Source: Rhodoblastus sp.
Lineage (GTDB): Bacteria; Pseudomonadota; Alphaproteobacteria; Rhizobiales; Beijerinckiaceae
NCBI RefSeq assembly: GCF_019449565.1
Contig: NZ_JAGRPM010000027.1
Coordinates: 124,001-188,000, forward strand
Direction: 5' to 3'
Length of the DNA: 64,000 bases
Shown piece by piece: positions 53,816 to 62,549 of the stretch. The translations under genes were made by a program, and so were the position numbers. Within the stretch, counting starts at the first letter, position 1, and each line of letters begins with the position of its first letter. The notes under the pieces are model-generated. The model did not search any database. It was not told the origin of the DNA and was given only the letters and a program-made list of their open reading frames with translations.

Positions 53816-54357
53816 AGGACGATCTTCTCCTCCAGATATTCCTGCGTTTCGCCGGAATTTCCCTGCTGGCGGTCGGCGGCGCCACAGCGGCGTTGCCCGA
53901 GGCGCAGCGCCAGATCGTCGGCGAATTACATTGGCTCACGGGCGCAGAATTTGCCGAGACCTTCGCCATAGCCCAGACCTCGCCCGGTCCGAATGTCATC
54001 GTCTTTAGCCTGTTCGGCTGGCGGCTGGCAGGCCTCGGTGGACTGTTGGCCGCGACGCTTGGCATTCTGGGGCCATCTTCACTGCTCGCCTTCGCCGCTG
54101 CGCGGACGATGCGGCGCGCGGGCGAGGCGGTCTGGCTGGCGCGACTGAAAAAGGCCCTCATCCCGCTCGCCATCGGTCTTATGGCCGCGAATGGCTATCT
54201 TTTGGCGCGCGGGGCGGATTCCGGCTTTGTCGCGACGCTCATTACTGTGGCGGCGGCGGCATTTGTCGCCTTGTCGCCACGCAGCCCGCTTTGGGCCATG
54301 TTAGCCGCTGCGATTCTGGCGGTCGTCGCCAGCAGATCAGGATTTCTTGCCTCATGA
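53812..54357 (+). CDS. chromate transporter, C-terminal half (CHR family)
   Basis: A 181-residue partner of the preceding CHR protein, starting in an ATGA overlap. It repeats the family pattern: LLAVGGATAALPEAQRQIVG and FAIAQTSPGPNVIVFSLFGW, with about six helices. Short-chain CHR pairs extrude chromate in exchange for sulfate or related anions, though physiological substrates are often unknown. Its stop overlaps the next start, so the pair is inserted within the ntrYX-dat transcription unit. Confidence 0.88.
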   Translation: MKDDLLLQIFLRFAGISLLAVGGATAALPEAQRQIVGELHWLTGAEFAETFAIAQTSPGPNVIVFSLFGWRLAGLGGLLAATLGILGPSSLLAFAAARTMRRAGEAVWLARLKKALIPLAIGLMAANGYLLARGADSGFVATLITVAAAAFVALSPRSPLWAMLAAAILAVVASRSGFLAS

Positions 54358-55214
54358 GCCGCATTGCTTACGTCAACGGCCGCTATGTCCGTCACGCCGA
54401 GGCGGGCGTTTCGATTGACGATCGCGCCTTTCTCTTCGCCGACGGAATTTATGAGGTGATCGAGGTCTTCGGCGGCAAATTGATCGACGAGGCGGGTCAT
54501 CTGGCGCGGCTGGAGCGCTCGGCGCGGGAGTTGCGGATCAATCTTCCAGCGGGCGAAGGCGCGTTCAAGCTGATCCTGCGCGAGCTGGTCGCGCGCAATC
54601 GCGTGACCGATGGCCATGTCTATATGCAGGTGACGCGCGGGGCCGCACGGCGCGATCATGTCTTCCCGAAGGCCGGAACGCCCGCGACGCTGGTCGCCTT
54701 TGCCCATCGCGGCGACCGGGAGGCGGCGGAGGCCAAGGCGCGGGCGGGGATCAAGGTGATCTCGATGCCGGATATCCGCTGGAAGCGGCCGGACATCAAG
54801 ACCACCAGCCTGCTGCCGAATGTCCTCGCCAAACAGGAGGCCCGGGACGCCGGGGCCTATGAAGCCTGGCTGCTCGATTCACAGGGCTATGTCACCGAAG
54901 GCGCGTCCAGCAACGCCTGGATCGTGGACGGGGAGGGGGCTCTCATGACCCATCCAGCCGATTCGGCGATTTTAAGCGGCATAACAAGGGCCCGGCTGCT
55001 GCAAATCGCGGCCGCGCAGGGTTTGCGCGTGATCGAGCGCGCCTTCACGCTGGAAGAGGCTTTCGCCGCGCGGGAAGCCTTCATCAGCGGCGCGACGACG
55101 CTGGTCATGCCCGTCATCGCCCTCGATGGACGGAAAATCGGCTCCGGCGCGCCGGGACCGGTCGCATTGGGCCTGCGTGCGGGTTTTCACGATTTTGCTC
55201 CCGCCAGCGCCTGA
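54354..55214 (+). CDS. dat: D-amino acid aminotransferase-like PLP enzyme
   Basis: A 286-residue fold-type IV aminotransferase. Key segments are YVNGRYVRHAEAGVSIDDRA, FLFADGIYEVIEVFGGKLID, the PLP-lysine in DIKTTSLLPNVLAKQEA, and GYVTEGASSNAWIVDGEG. The ATG at 54354 overlaps the CHR stop. Whether it acts on D-alanine or on branched-chain substrates cannot be settled by eye; in relatives the gene between ntrX and hfq is annotated as dat. Confidence 0.88.
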   Translation: MSRIAYVNGRYVRHAEAGVSIDDRAFLFADGIYEVIEVFGGKLIDEAGHLARLERSARELRINLPAGEGAFKLILRELVARNRVTDGHVYMQVTRGAARRDHVFPKAGTPATLVAFAHRGDREAAEAKARAGIKVISMPDIRWKRPDIKTTSLLPNVLAKQEARDAGAYEAWLLDSQGYVTEGASSNAWIVDGEGALMTHPADSAILSGITRARLLQIAAAQGLRVIERAFTLEEAFAAREAFISGATTLVMPVIALDGRKIGSGAPGPVALGLRAGFHDFAPASA

Positions 55215-55256
55215 GCGGCTTGCGCATTTCCAAACAGGGCCGTTCAAAAGAACTTC

Positions 55257-55286
55257 TTGCTTAGTTCCTGCGCTTGAGACTCTAAT
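55257..55286 (+). promoter_or_regulatory. possible hfq promoter
   Basis: TTGCTT at 55257-55262 and TCTAAT at 55281-55286 are separated by 18 bases in the gap between dat and hfq, about 105 bases before the hfq start. The match to consensus is only fair. Confidence 0.3.
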
Positions 55287-55391
55287 AGGCGAAAGTGCGC
55301 CCAACGCGCCTGTTTTGGCTTGAGCTCAAGAACGGAGCCGCAACAGCGTCTTTGGGGCCGACGCAAGGAAAAAAACAGAATAGGAATAAAC

Positions 55392-55643
55392 ATGGCGGTC
55401 GAACGCACACCCAATCTTCAGGATACTTTTCTCAACTACGTGCGAAAGAACAAAGTCCCGCTCACGATTTTTCTCGTCAATGGCGTCAAGCTGCAGGGCG
55501 TCGTGAGCTGGTTTGACAACTTTTGTGTGCTTTTGCGTCGCGATGGCCACTCGCAATTGGTCTACAAGCACGCCATATCCACCATCATGCCCGGCCATCC
55601 GATCCAGATGTTCGATCCGACGGAAGAGGGCGCGGAAAAATAA
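55392..55643 (+). CDS. hfq: RNA chaperone Hfq
   Basis: An 83-residue Sm-like hexameric RNA chaperone that pairs small RNAs with mRNAs. Sm1 is [20 protein letters not shown] with the preceding [11 protein letters not shown]; Sm2 is the [10 protein letters not shown] strand. The proximal-site KH motif is intact. The ATG at 55392 has TAGGAA upstream. The short C-terminus is normal for alphaproteobacteria. hflX follows directly. Confidence 0.97.
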   Translation: MAVERTPNLQDTFLNYVRKNKVPLTIFLVNGVKLQGVVSWFDNFCVLLRRDGHSQLVYKHAISTIMPGHPIQMFDPTEEGAEK

Positions 55644-55660
55644 ACGGTGGTGAGACGAGC

Positions 55661-57034
55661 TTGAACGAAAGAACGGCGCCCCTCGAAGGCGCGTCCATAT
55701 TGGGGCGGAAAACAAAGACCCGCGTCCTTGTGATCGGCCCCTATCTGACCGACCGCGCGGCGAACCATGCGACGGGTGAGACGTCGATGCGCTCGCGGGA
55801 GGCCAGGATGTCCGAGGCCGTCGGACTCGCCCTCGCCATCGACGTGGAGATCGTGGGGCAGGAGGTCGTCCCGCTCTCGCAGATCCGTCCGGCGACTTTT
55901 CTCGGCAAGGGCAAGGTCGAGGAATTGGCCGAGAAGGTCAAGGAACTCGAAGCCGAACTGGTGGCGGTCGATTGCGCCTTGTCGCCCGTGCAGCAGCGCA
56001 ATCTCGAAAAGGCCTTTGGCGCCAAGGTCATCGACCGGACCGGACTGATCCTGGAAATCTTTGGCGAGCGCGCGCGCACCGCCGAGGGCGCGTTGCAGGT
56101 CGAGCTCGCCCATTTGACCTATCAGAAATCGCGGCTGGTGCGGTCCTGGACCCATCTTGAGCGTCAGCGCGGCGGCTTTGGCTTCCTCGGCGGCCCCGGC
56201 GAAACCCAGATCGAAACTGACCGCCGCCTGATTCAGGAGCGGATGACCCGGATCGAGCGTGATCTCGAAACCGTCAAGAAGACGCGCGGCCTGCATCGCA
56301 AGAGCCGGCGCGACGTGCCTTTCCCCATCGTGGCGCTGGTCGGCTACACCAATGCCGGCAAATCGACCCTGTTCAACCGGCTGACGAATGCGGAAGTCTT
56401 CGCCAAGGATTTGCTGTTCGCCACGCTGGATCCGACGCTGCGCGGCATGAAATTGCCGCATGGCGGCAGGGTCATTCTCTCGGACACGGTGGGTTTCATC
56501 TCCGACCTGCCGCACATGCTGGTCTCCGCCTTCCGCGCCACTCTGGAAGAGGTGCAGGAAGCCGATATCATCCTGCATGTGCGCGACATCGCCCATGAGG
56601 ACGCCGAGGCGCAAAGCGCGGACGTCGAGAAGATACTCGCTGAGCTGGAGATCGACGTTCACGACCACGACCGTTTGATCGAAGTCTGGAACAAGATCGA
56701 CCTGTTGCCGCCTGAAGAGCGCGAGCGGGTGAAGAATACGGCAGGTTTGCGCCCGGAAGACGAGAGGCCCTGCGCGGTTTCATCGACGACCGGCGAGGGG
56801 CTGAACGATCTGCTCGAAGCCATAGAGACGCGGCTTGCGCGCGGGCGCCCGGTGCTGAGCCTGCGGCTTGAGGCGGGCGACGGCGAAGGCCAGGCCTGGC
56901 TTTATTCCCACACTGAAGTTCTGTCGCGCGAGAGCGACGATGAAGGCCACGCCTTTTTCGCCGTCCGCGTCGCGCCCGAACAGCAGGACCGGGTGTTGCG
57001 GCGCTTTCCCGGGACGGCCGCCAGCGCGCAATAG
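55661..57034 (+). CDS. hflX: GTPase HflX
   Basis: A ribosome-associated GTPase of about 457 residues. The start is assigned to TTG 55661, where the frame becomes plausible after the hfq stop; an ATG at 55788 would give a shorter form. The N-terminal domain has SQIRPATFLGKGKVEELAE and a glycine-rich linker FGFLGGPGETQIETDRRLI. The G domain has G1 ALVGYTNAGKST, G3 LSDTVGFISDLP and G4 WNKIDLLP. HflX rescues stalled 70S ribosomes after stress in other bacteria. Confidence 0.94.
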   Translation: MNERTAPLEGASILGRKTKTRVLVIGPYLTDRAANHATGETSMRSREARMSEAVGLALAIDVEIVGQEVVPLSQIRPATFLGKGKVEELAEKVKELEAELVAVDCALSPVQQRNLEKAFGAKVIDRTGLILEIFGERARTAEGALQVELAHLTYQKSRLVRSWTHLERQRGGFGFLGGPGETQIETDRRLIQERMTRIERDLETVKKTRGLHRKSRRDVPFPIVALVGYTNAGKSTLFNRLTNAEVFAKDLLFATLDPTLRGMKLPHGGRVILSDTVGFISDLPHMLVSAFRATLEEVQEADIILHVRDIAHEDAEAQSADVEKILAELEIDVHDHDRLIEVWNKIDLLPPEERERVKNTAGLRPEDERPCAVSSTTGEGLNDLLEAIETRLARGRPVLSLRLEAGDGEGQAWLYSHTEVLSRESDDEGHAFFAVRVAPEQQDRVLRRFPGTAASAQ

Positions 57035-57036
57035 GC

Positions 57037-57687
57037 TCAGGCCGAGGCGGTCGCGGTCCTCGGCAATTCCAGCTTCGCCACGAATAGGCCGATCAGCCAG
57101 CCCAGCAATCCGCCGGCGAGCACGTCGCTGAGCCAATGATAATCAGCGCCGAGCAGGCCGATGGCCATGGCGAGGACAGCGACGATGGTTGCAGGCCGCA
57201 GGCGCGGCGCCAGCACCCATAGGCAGCCGGCGACGGCGCAGACCAGGGCTTCGTGTCCCGAAGGGAAGGACGACCACCCCGCGCCGCCGTGGAACGGCGA
57301 GAAACCATAAGCGCCGTCGCGGATGAAGGACGGATTGCCGCCGGTCCAGGTTTCGGGCCACGTCCGGCCAAAGGCCAGCTTCGCCAACTCCTTGGCGCCC
57401 ATGGCCAGAAACAGGGCCAGCGTGGTCCGCAGAGCGATCAGGCCGCTCGCGCCGAAAGTGCGGCCACGCGCGACCATCCAGCCCGCCCAGACGAGCGACG
57501 CGACTGCGGCGGCCTCCATCCAGTCGAGCAAATGGGTGATGGCGATGAAGGGACCGCGCGATTCATGGAAATGGCCGAAGGCGAACAAGGCCAGCGGGCG
57601 GTCCAGAAAGAGATAGGCCGGGACGATCGCGCCGAGCAAGACGACGGCGAGGACCGCGCCGGTCGGAAAGGGCCTTTGGGGCGGCAT
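57037..57687 (-). CDS. PAP2-family membrane phosphatase
   Basis: A 216-residue integral membrane phosphatase with about five helices. The three PAP2 signatures are recognisable: KLAFGRTWPE (first motif, slightly divergent), SSFPSGHEALVCAV (second) and GADYHWLSDVLAGGLLGW (third, with His and Asp). The ATG at 57687 has GGAG seven bases upstream; a TTG 12 bases earlier is less likely. Substrates may be undecaprenyl diphosphate or phosphatidic acid. Its stop lies two bases past the convergent hflX stop. Confidence 0.88.
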   Translation of the reverse strand: MPPQRPFPTGAVLAVVLLGAIVPAYLFLDRPLALFAFGHFHESRGPFIAITHLLDWMEAAAVASLVWAGWMVARGRTFGASGLIALRTTLALFLAMGAKELAKLAFGRTWPETWTGGNPSFIRDGAYGFSPFHGGAGWSSFPSGHEALVCAVAGCLWVLAPRLRPATIVAVLAMAIGLLGADYHWLSDVLAGGLLGWLIGLFVAKLELPRTATASA

Positions 57688-57741
57688 GGTCGGCTCCAAT
57701 GGAAATAGCCCTGCTTAAGACGGGCAGGCGACGTTTTGACG

Positions 57742-59631
57742 TCAACCGCCCGTCAGGGCCTCCAGCTCGGAGGAAAGCTCCAGCCATTCCTCTTCCGCCG
57801 CATTGAGCGCCCGCTCCAGTTCCGCGCGCTGCTGCGACAGCCGGGTCGCCTCGGCGGGGCTGCGCTCGAAGGCGCGCGGATCGGCCAGCATGAGATCGAC
57901 GCGGGCGATGAGGTCGCCGAACCGGGTTATCTTCTCCTCGGCCGCCTTGACCTTGCGGGCGAGGGGGGCGGCGTCCTTGCGCGCCTTGGCGGCGTCGCGC
58001 CGGGCGTCGGGCGCGGCGGCCAAGTTGGCGTCGCGCTTCTTTTCGGCGCCGTCTTTCTGGCTTTTCCGCGCGGAATCGAGCACGAATTTGCGGTAATCCG
58101 CCATGTCGCCGTCAAAACTCTGCACGCGACCATCCGCGACGAGCCACAGTCGGTCGGCGCAGGCTTCGAGCAGATATTGATCATGCGAGACGAGGATCAC
58201 CGCGCCCTCGTAATCATTGATCGCCTCGATCAGGGCGGCGCGGCTGTCGATGTCGAGATGGTTGGTCGGCTCGTCGAGAATGAGCAGATGCGGGCCGGAG
58301 AAGGTGGCGAGGCCCATCAGCAGGCGCGCCTTCTCGCCGCCGGAAAGATTGGCGACCTTGGTGTCGGCCTTCACATTGGGGAAGCCGATCTGGGCCGCGC
58401 GGGCGCGGATTTTCGCCTCGGGCGCATCGGTCATCAGCCGCTGCACGGCGAGATAAGGCGTGTCGTCGAGATTGAGATCATCAACCTGATGCTGGGCGAA
58501 GAAACCGGCTTCGAGCTTCGAGGACTTGCGAAGCTGGCCCGCCAGCGGCTCCAGCCGGCCGCCGAGCAATTTGGCGAAAGTGGATTTGCCATTGCCGTTC
58601 GAGCCGAGCAACCCGATGCGGTCGTCATTTGAGAGAGTCAGGCTGAGTTTCGACAGGACGACCCGCTCGCCATAGCCGGCGGAGGCATTCTCCATGGCGA
58701 TAATCGGCGGCGAGAGCGGCTTTTCCGGGGAGGGGAAGACGAAGGGCAGGACTTCGTCATCCACCACCGCCGCGACGCTCTCCATCTTCTCCAGCATTTT
58801 CAGTCGCGACTGGGCCTGGCGGGCCTTGGTCGCCTTGGCGCGGAAGCGATCGACGAAATCCTGTAGATGGGCGCGCTTTTCTTCCTGTTTTTTGAGGAAT
58901 TTCGCCTGCAACATCCGCGCCTCGGCGCGCTGGCGGGCGAAGGAATCGTAATTGCCCCGATAGAGCTGCAACTTGCCGCGATCGAGGTGGACAATATGGT
59001 CGCAAACGTCGTTGAGCATGTCGCGGTCATGGCTGATGACCACAATGGTCGCGGGATATTTCGCGAGATAGTCGATCAGCCAGAGCGAGCCTTCGAGATC
59101 GAGATAGTTCGTCGGTTCGTCGAGCAGCAGCAGGTCGGGTTTGGAAAACAGCACTGCGGCGAGCGCGACGCGCATGCGCCAGCCGCCGGAAAACTCTCTT
59201 AACGCGCGATTTTGCGCTTCTTCGTCGAAGCCGAGGCCGGAGAGGATTTCGGCGGCGCGGGCGGGCGCGGCATGTGCCTCGATATCGGCGAGGCGGACGT
59301 GGATTTCTGCGATTCGATGCGGGTCGTGGGCGGTTTCAGCTTCTTCCAGCAAGGCCGCGCGCTCGACATCCGCCGCGAGCACGAAATCGATCAGCTTGCC
59401 GTCGCCGCCCGGCGCCTCCTGCTCGACGCGGCCGATGCGCGCGCCGCGCGGCAGGTAGATCGAGCCGCCTTCGGCGGAGATCTCGCCGCAGATCAGCCGG
59501 AAGAGGGTGGTTTTGCCGGCGCCGTTGCGGCCGACAAAGCCGACCTTGGCGCGCTCCGGCAGCGCCGCGCTGGCGGACTCGAACAGCAGGCGCGGCCCGA
59601 GCCGATAGGTGAGGTCGGTGACAGTGAGCAT
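57742..59631 (-). CDS. ABC-F family ATPase (Uup/translation-factor type)
   Basis: A 629-residue soluble protein with two ABC ATPase domains and no membrane segments. Walker A motifs are FVGRNGAGKTTLFRLICG and LLGSNGNGKSTFAKLLGG. Signature motifs are FSGGWRMR and LSGGEKARLL, and both Walker B plus catalytic Glu are in LLLDEPTNYLD and LILDEPTNHLD. A linker with PtIM-like character lies near residue 240, and a C-terminal coiled coil (LSQQRAELERALNAAEEEW) resembles Uup. ABC-F proteins act on the ribosome; Uup may also bind DNA. Confidence 0.92.
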   Translation of the reverse strand: MLTVTDLTYRLGPRLLFESASAALPERAKVGFVGRNGAGKTTLFRLICGEISAEGGSIYLPRGARIGRVEQEAPGGDGKLIDFVLAADVERAALLEEAETAHDPHRIAEIHVRLADIEAHAAPARAAEILSGLGFDEEAQNRALREFSGGWRMRVALAAVLFSKPDLLLLDEPTNYLDLEGSLWLIDYLAKYPATIVVISHDRDMLNDVCDHIVHLDRGKLQLYRGNYDSFARQRAEARMLQAKFLKKQEEKRAHLQDFVDRFRAKATKARQAQSRLKMLEKMESVAAVVDDEVLPFVFPSPEKPLSPPIIAMENASAGYGERVVLSKLSLTLSNDDRIGLLGSNGNGKSTFAKLLGGRLEPLAGQLRKSSKLEAGFFAQHQVDDLNLDDTPYLAVQRLMTDAPEAKIRARAAQIGFPNVKADTKVANLSGGEKARLLMGLATFSGPHLLILDEPTNHLDIDSRAALIEAINDYEGAVILVSHDQYLLEACADRLWLVADGRVQSFDGDMADYRKFVLDSARKSQKDGAEKKRDANLAAAPDARRDAAKARKDAAPLARKVKAAEEKITRFGDLIARVDLMLADPRAFERSPAEATRLSQQRAELERALNAAEEEWLELSSELEALTGG

Positions 59632-59657
59632 GCCGCCTTATAGCGCGACCCGTCGCC

Positions 59658-60425
59658 TCAGCAAGCGGTCTTGCCGCATTTAGCCATTGAATCGACGCGC
59701 TTCTTGAGCTGCTCGACGCCGACGGCGCCGACCACCGCCTCGTCGCCCACCACATAGGATGGGGTGCCGGTGAGGTTGAGGGCGTCGGCGACCTTCATCG
59801 TCTCTTCGATTCCGGCGTGGATCGAGGGGTCTTTCAGCTCTTTCTGAATCCTGTCCATGTCGAGGCCCATGTCCTTGGCGACGCCGAGCGCCTGCTCGCG
59901 CCCGACATGGCCGCGGCTGCCCAGCAGCTTCTGATGGTATTCGAAGAATTTCTCGCTGGAGGTCTGCTTGCGCACGGCGGACGCGACCTGCGCCGCCTCG
60001 ACCGAATCCGGGCCGAGTACGGGGAAATCCTTGAGTACGACGCGCAGGTCGGGCTCGGACTTCATCAGGGTCACGAGATCGCCGAGCGCTCTTTTGCAAT
60101 AGCCGCAATTATAGTCGAAAAACTCGACCAGCGTGATCTTGCCCTTCGGATTTCCGGTCACCGCATCGAAGGACGAATTGAACAAGGCGTCCTTGTTTTT
60201 CGTGATGGCGCGGCTGTGCAGCTCGGCTTCCTCCACCTGCTGCTTTTTCTCCAGCGCGACCGCGGCCTCGCGCAGCACTTCGGGATGATCGACGAGGTAA
60301 GAGTGGATGATCGACTCAATCTCGGTCTTCTGCGCCGTGCTGAACTCGGCGGCCGAAGCGGGCAAAGCGAAGGCGGTCAGGCTCAGGCAGGCGGCTAAAA
60401 TGGCCTTGCGGCTCTGGACGAACAT
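59658..60425 (-). CDS. periplasmic DsbA-family thiol oxidoreductase
   Basis: A 255-residue secreted protein starting at the ATG at 60425 (GGAG upstream). A signal peptide (AILAACLSLTAFALPASAAE) precedes an N-terminal helical domain and a thioredoxin domain with active site CGYC in FFDYNCGYCKRALGDL and the cis-Pro loop GTPSYVVGDEAV. An extra cysteine pair is near the C-terminus (CGKTAC). It resembles Com1/ScsC-type DsbA proteins involved in disulfide formation or isomerisation. Confidence 0.92.
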   Translation of the reverse strand: MFVQSRKAILAACLSLTAFALPASAAEFSTAQKTEIESIIHSYLVDHPEVLREAAVALEKKQQVEEAELHSRAITKNKDALFNSSFDAVTGNPKGKITLVEFFDYNCGYCKRALGDLVTLMKSEPDLRVVLKDFPVLGPDSVEAAQVASAVRKQTSSEKFFEYHQKLLGSRGHVGREQALGVAKDMGLDMDRIQKELKDPSIHAGIEETMKVADALNLTGTPSYVVGDEAVVGAVGVEQLKKRVDSMAKCGKTAC

Positions 60426-60529
60426 GGACAACTCCGACGGAAAAATCTAACCCTGCTTAGCACTAAATCGGCCTTAGCACTAAATTGGTCTTGGGGTCGA
60501 ATTGCGGCGCAGTTTTGCAAGAAAAGTTG

Positions 60530-61717
60530 ATGACAGACACCGCCCAGCCCCAGACTGACGCCCTGAACCCCGCCCAGCGCGCGGCCATCGCCCCTTTCAT
60601 CGCCATGGATGTGAAGCGCGAGGCGGGCCTGCTGGAGCAGGCTGGCGCGCAAATCGTTCATATGGAAGTCGGCGAGCCCAGTGCGCCGCCACCGCGCCGG
60701 GTGCGCGAGGCGGCGATCGCCGCGCTTGGCGGCCAGCCGGTCGGCTATACCGACGCCCTGGGCCTCGCTTCGCTGCGCGCGCGCATCGCACGTCATTATC
60801 GCGAGGCCTATGGCGTCGCGCTCGATCCACAGCGTGTCGCGGTCACGACCGGCTCCTCCGGCGGCTTTATCATGGCCTTTCTGGCCTTGTTCGACGCGGG
60901 CGCCCGCGTCGCGATCCAGAACCCGGGCTATCCGGCCTATCGCAATATCTTTGGCGCGCTGGGCATCGAGGCCGTTGATTTGCCGGTCGACGCCTCCAAT
61001 GGCTTCGCCGTCACGGCGGCGGCGGTGGAACAAGCCGATGCGGCGCAAAAGCTCGACGGACTTCTGCTGATGAGCCCCGCCAATCCGACTGGCGTGTTGC
61101 AAAGCGCCGAGTCCCTGCGGGAAATCGCCGAAACCTGCGCGCGGCGGGGAATCAAGTTCATCTCCGACGAAATTTACCACGGACTGACCTATGACCAGCC
61201 GGCGCAGACGGCGTTGGCCTTCTCCGACCGCGCCGTGATCGTCAATTCCTTCTCCAAATATTATTGCATGACCGGTTGGCGCGTCGGCTGGCTGGTCGTG
61301 CCGCATGAACTGGTGCGGACTGTCGAGCGTCTGCAACAATCGCTGGCGATCTCGGCGCCAACGCTCTCACAGATCGCCGCCGAAGCCGCCTTCGACGCCA
61401 CCGACGAACTGGAAATTGTGAAGGCGGGCTATCGGCGCAATCGCGAGATTCTGCTGAATGGCCTGCCAAGCCTCGGCTTCGACCGGCTCGCCCCCGCCGA
61501 CGGCGCTTTTTATATCTATGCGGACATGAGCCGGTTCACCGCGGACTCTACCGCCTTCTGCCATGATCTGCTGCATCGCGCCGGCATTGCGGCGACGCCG
61601 GGCGTGGATTTCGACCGCACGCGCGGCCATCTCGCCCTGCGCCTGTCCTATGCCGGGGCCGAGGCCGATATGGTTCTGGCATTGGAGCGAATGAAGGGCT
61701 TTCTGACGTCACGCTGA
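60530..61717 (+). CDS. class I/II pyridoxal-phosphate aminotransferase
   Basis: A 395-residue fold-type I aminotransferase starting at the ATG at 60530. The PLP lysine is in NSFSKYYCMTGWRVGW, the Asp/Tyr pair in FISDEIYHGLTYD and the substrate Arg in LRLSYAG. The N-terminal MEVGEPSAPPPRRV and the SPANPTGVLQS loop are typical of aspartate/aromatic aminotransferase-like enzymes. The amino acid substrate cannot be decided by eye. Confidence 0.92.
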   Translation: MTDTAQPQTDALNPAQRAAIAPFIAMDVKREAGLLEQAGAQIVHMEVGEPSAPPPRRVREAAIAALGGQPVGYTDALGLASLRARIARHYREAYGVALDPQRVAVTTGSSGGFIMAFLALFDAGARVAIQNPGYPAYRNIFGALGIEAVDLPVDASNGFAVTAAAVEQADAAQKLDGLLLMSPANPTGVLQSAESLREIAETCARRGIKFISDEIYHGLTYDQPAQTALAFSDRAVIVNSFSKYYCMTGWRVGWLVVPHELVRTVERLQQSLAISAPTLSQIAAEAAFDATDELEIVKAGYRRNREILLNGLPSLGFDRLAPADGAFYIYADMSRFTADSTAFCHDLLHRAGIAATPGVDFDRTRGHLALRLSYAGAEADMVLALERMKGFLTSR

Positions 61718-61738
61718 CTGGGGCAGGGGCGCGCAAAG

Positions 61739-62536
61739 TCACCGCGTCCGTTCGATCAGCGCCATGGCGGCGAGGGGATTGCGCGCCTTGTGCCCGCTGA
61801 TCACATATAGAAAGACGTCTCGGGATTTGGCGGGCGGCGCAGGGCCGACGTAGTCCAGGCCCTCGGGAGCGCCTCCCGCCGACCATATCTTCGCCCGCTC
61901 GGCCCAAATATCGAGATCGGCGTCCGAATAGCCGAGTTCCTCGCTCTCGCTCGATCCCATGATCCGGGCGTAGATGAAGGAGGCGGTCGGATCGGCGATC
62001 TGCGGATAGGCGCTATCGCCCGCCACCACGATGGCGACTCCGAACTTTTGCGCCAACGCCACGAAGTCGGGCGTCCGGAAGCTGTCATGGCGCGGCTCGA
62101 CAACATGGCGCAGCGCGACGCCGTCGATGGATTGCGGCAATAGCCCGAGGAAAGCCTCGAAATCGACCGGATCGAATGTCTTGGTCGGCATGAATTGCCA
62201 GTTGATCGGGCCGAGCTTTCGACCGAGCTCCATAACGCCGCTCGCGAAGAAGCGCTCAATGCTCGCGCCTGCCTCGGCCAGCACCCGGCGATTCGTCGCG
62301 AAGCGGGGCGCCTTGAGCGAGAACACGAAATCATCCGGCGTCTCGTCGCGCCATTTCGCGAAGGTGTCCGGCTTTTGCGCGCGATAATAGGTCGCGTTGA
62401 TCTCGATCGAGGTCAGGCGGCGGCTGGCATAGTCCAGCTCGCGCTTCTGGGGAAGCATGTCGGGATAGAATGTCCCGCGCCAGGGCTCATAGCTCCAGCC
62501 GCCGATTCCGATCCTGATCTTGCCCGCTGCGCTCAT
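61739..62536 (-). CDS. DUF72 family protein
   Basis: A 265-residue protein of the DUF72/YecE family, a TIM-barrel of unknown function. The diagnostic start IRIGIGGWSYEPWRGTFYPD is followed by YASRRLTSIEINATYYRAQK and FVFSLKAPRFATN. The middle has VALRHVVEPRHDSFRTPDF with the conserved Glu/His, and the end VISGHKARNPLAAMAL. The gene lies 13 bases downstream of tyrS on the same strand and may be co-transcribed with it. Confidence 0.93.
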   Translation of the reverse strand: MSAAGKIRIGIGGWSYEPWRGTFYPDMLPQKRELDYASRRLTSIEINATYYRAQKPDTFAKWRDETPDDFVFSLKAPRFATNRRVLAEAGASIERFFASGVMELGRKLGPINWQFMPTKTFDPVDFEAFLGLLPQSIDGVALRHVVEPRHDSFRTPDFVALAQKFGVAIVVAGDSAYPQIADPTASFIYARIMGSSESEELGYSDADLDIWAERAKIWSAGGAPEGLDYVGPAPPAKSRDVFLYVISGHKARNPLAAMALIERTR

Positions 62537-62549
62537 TGCGTCCTGTCTA

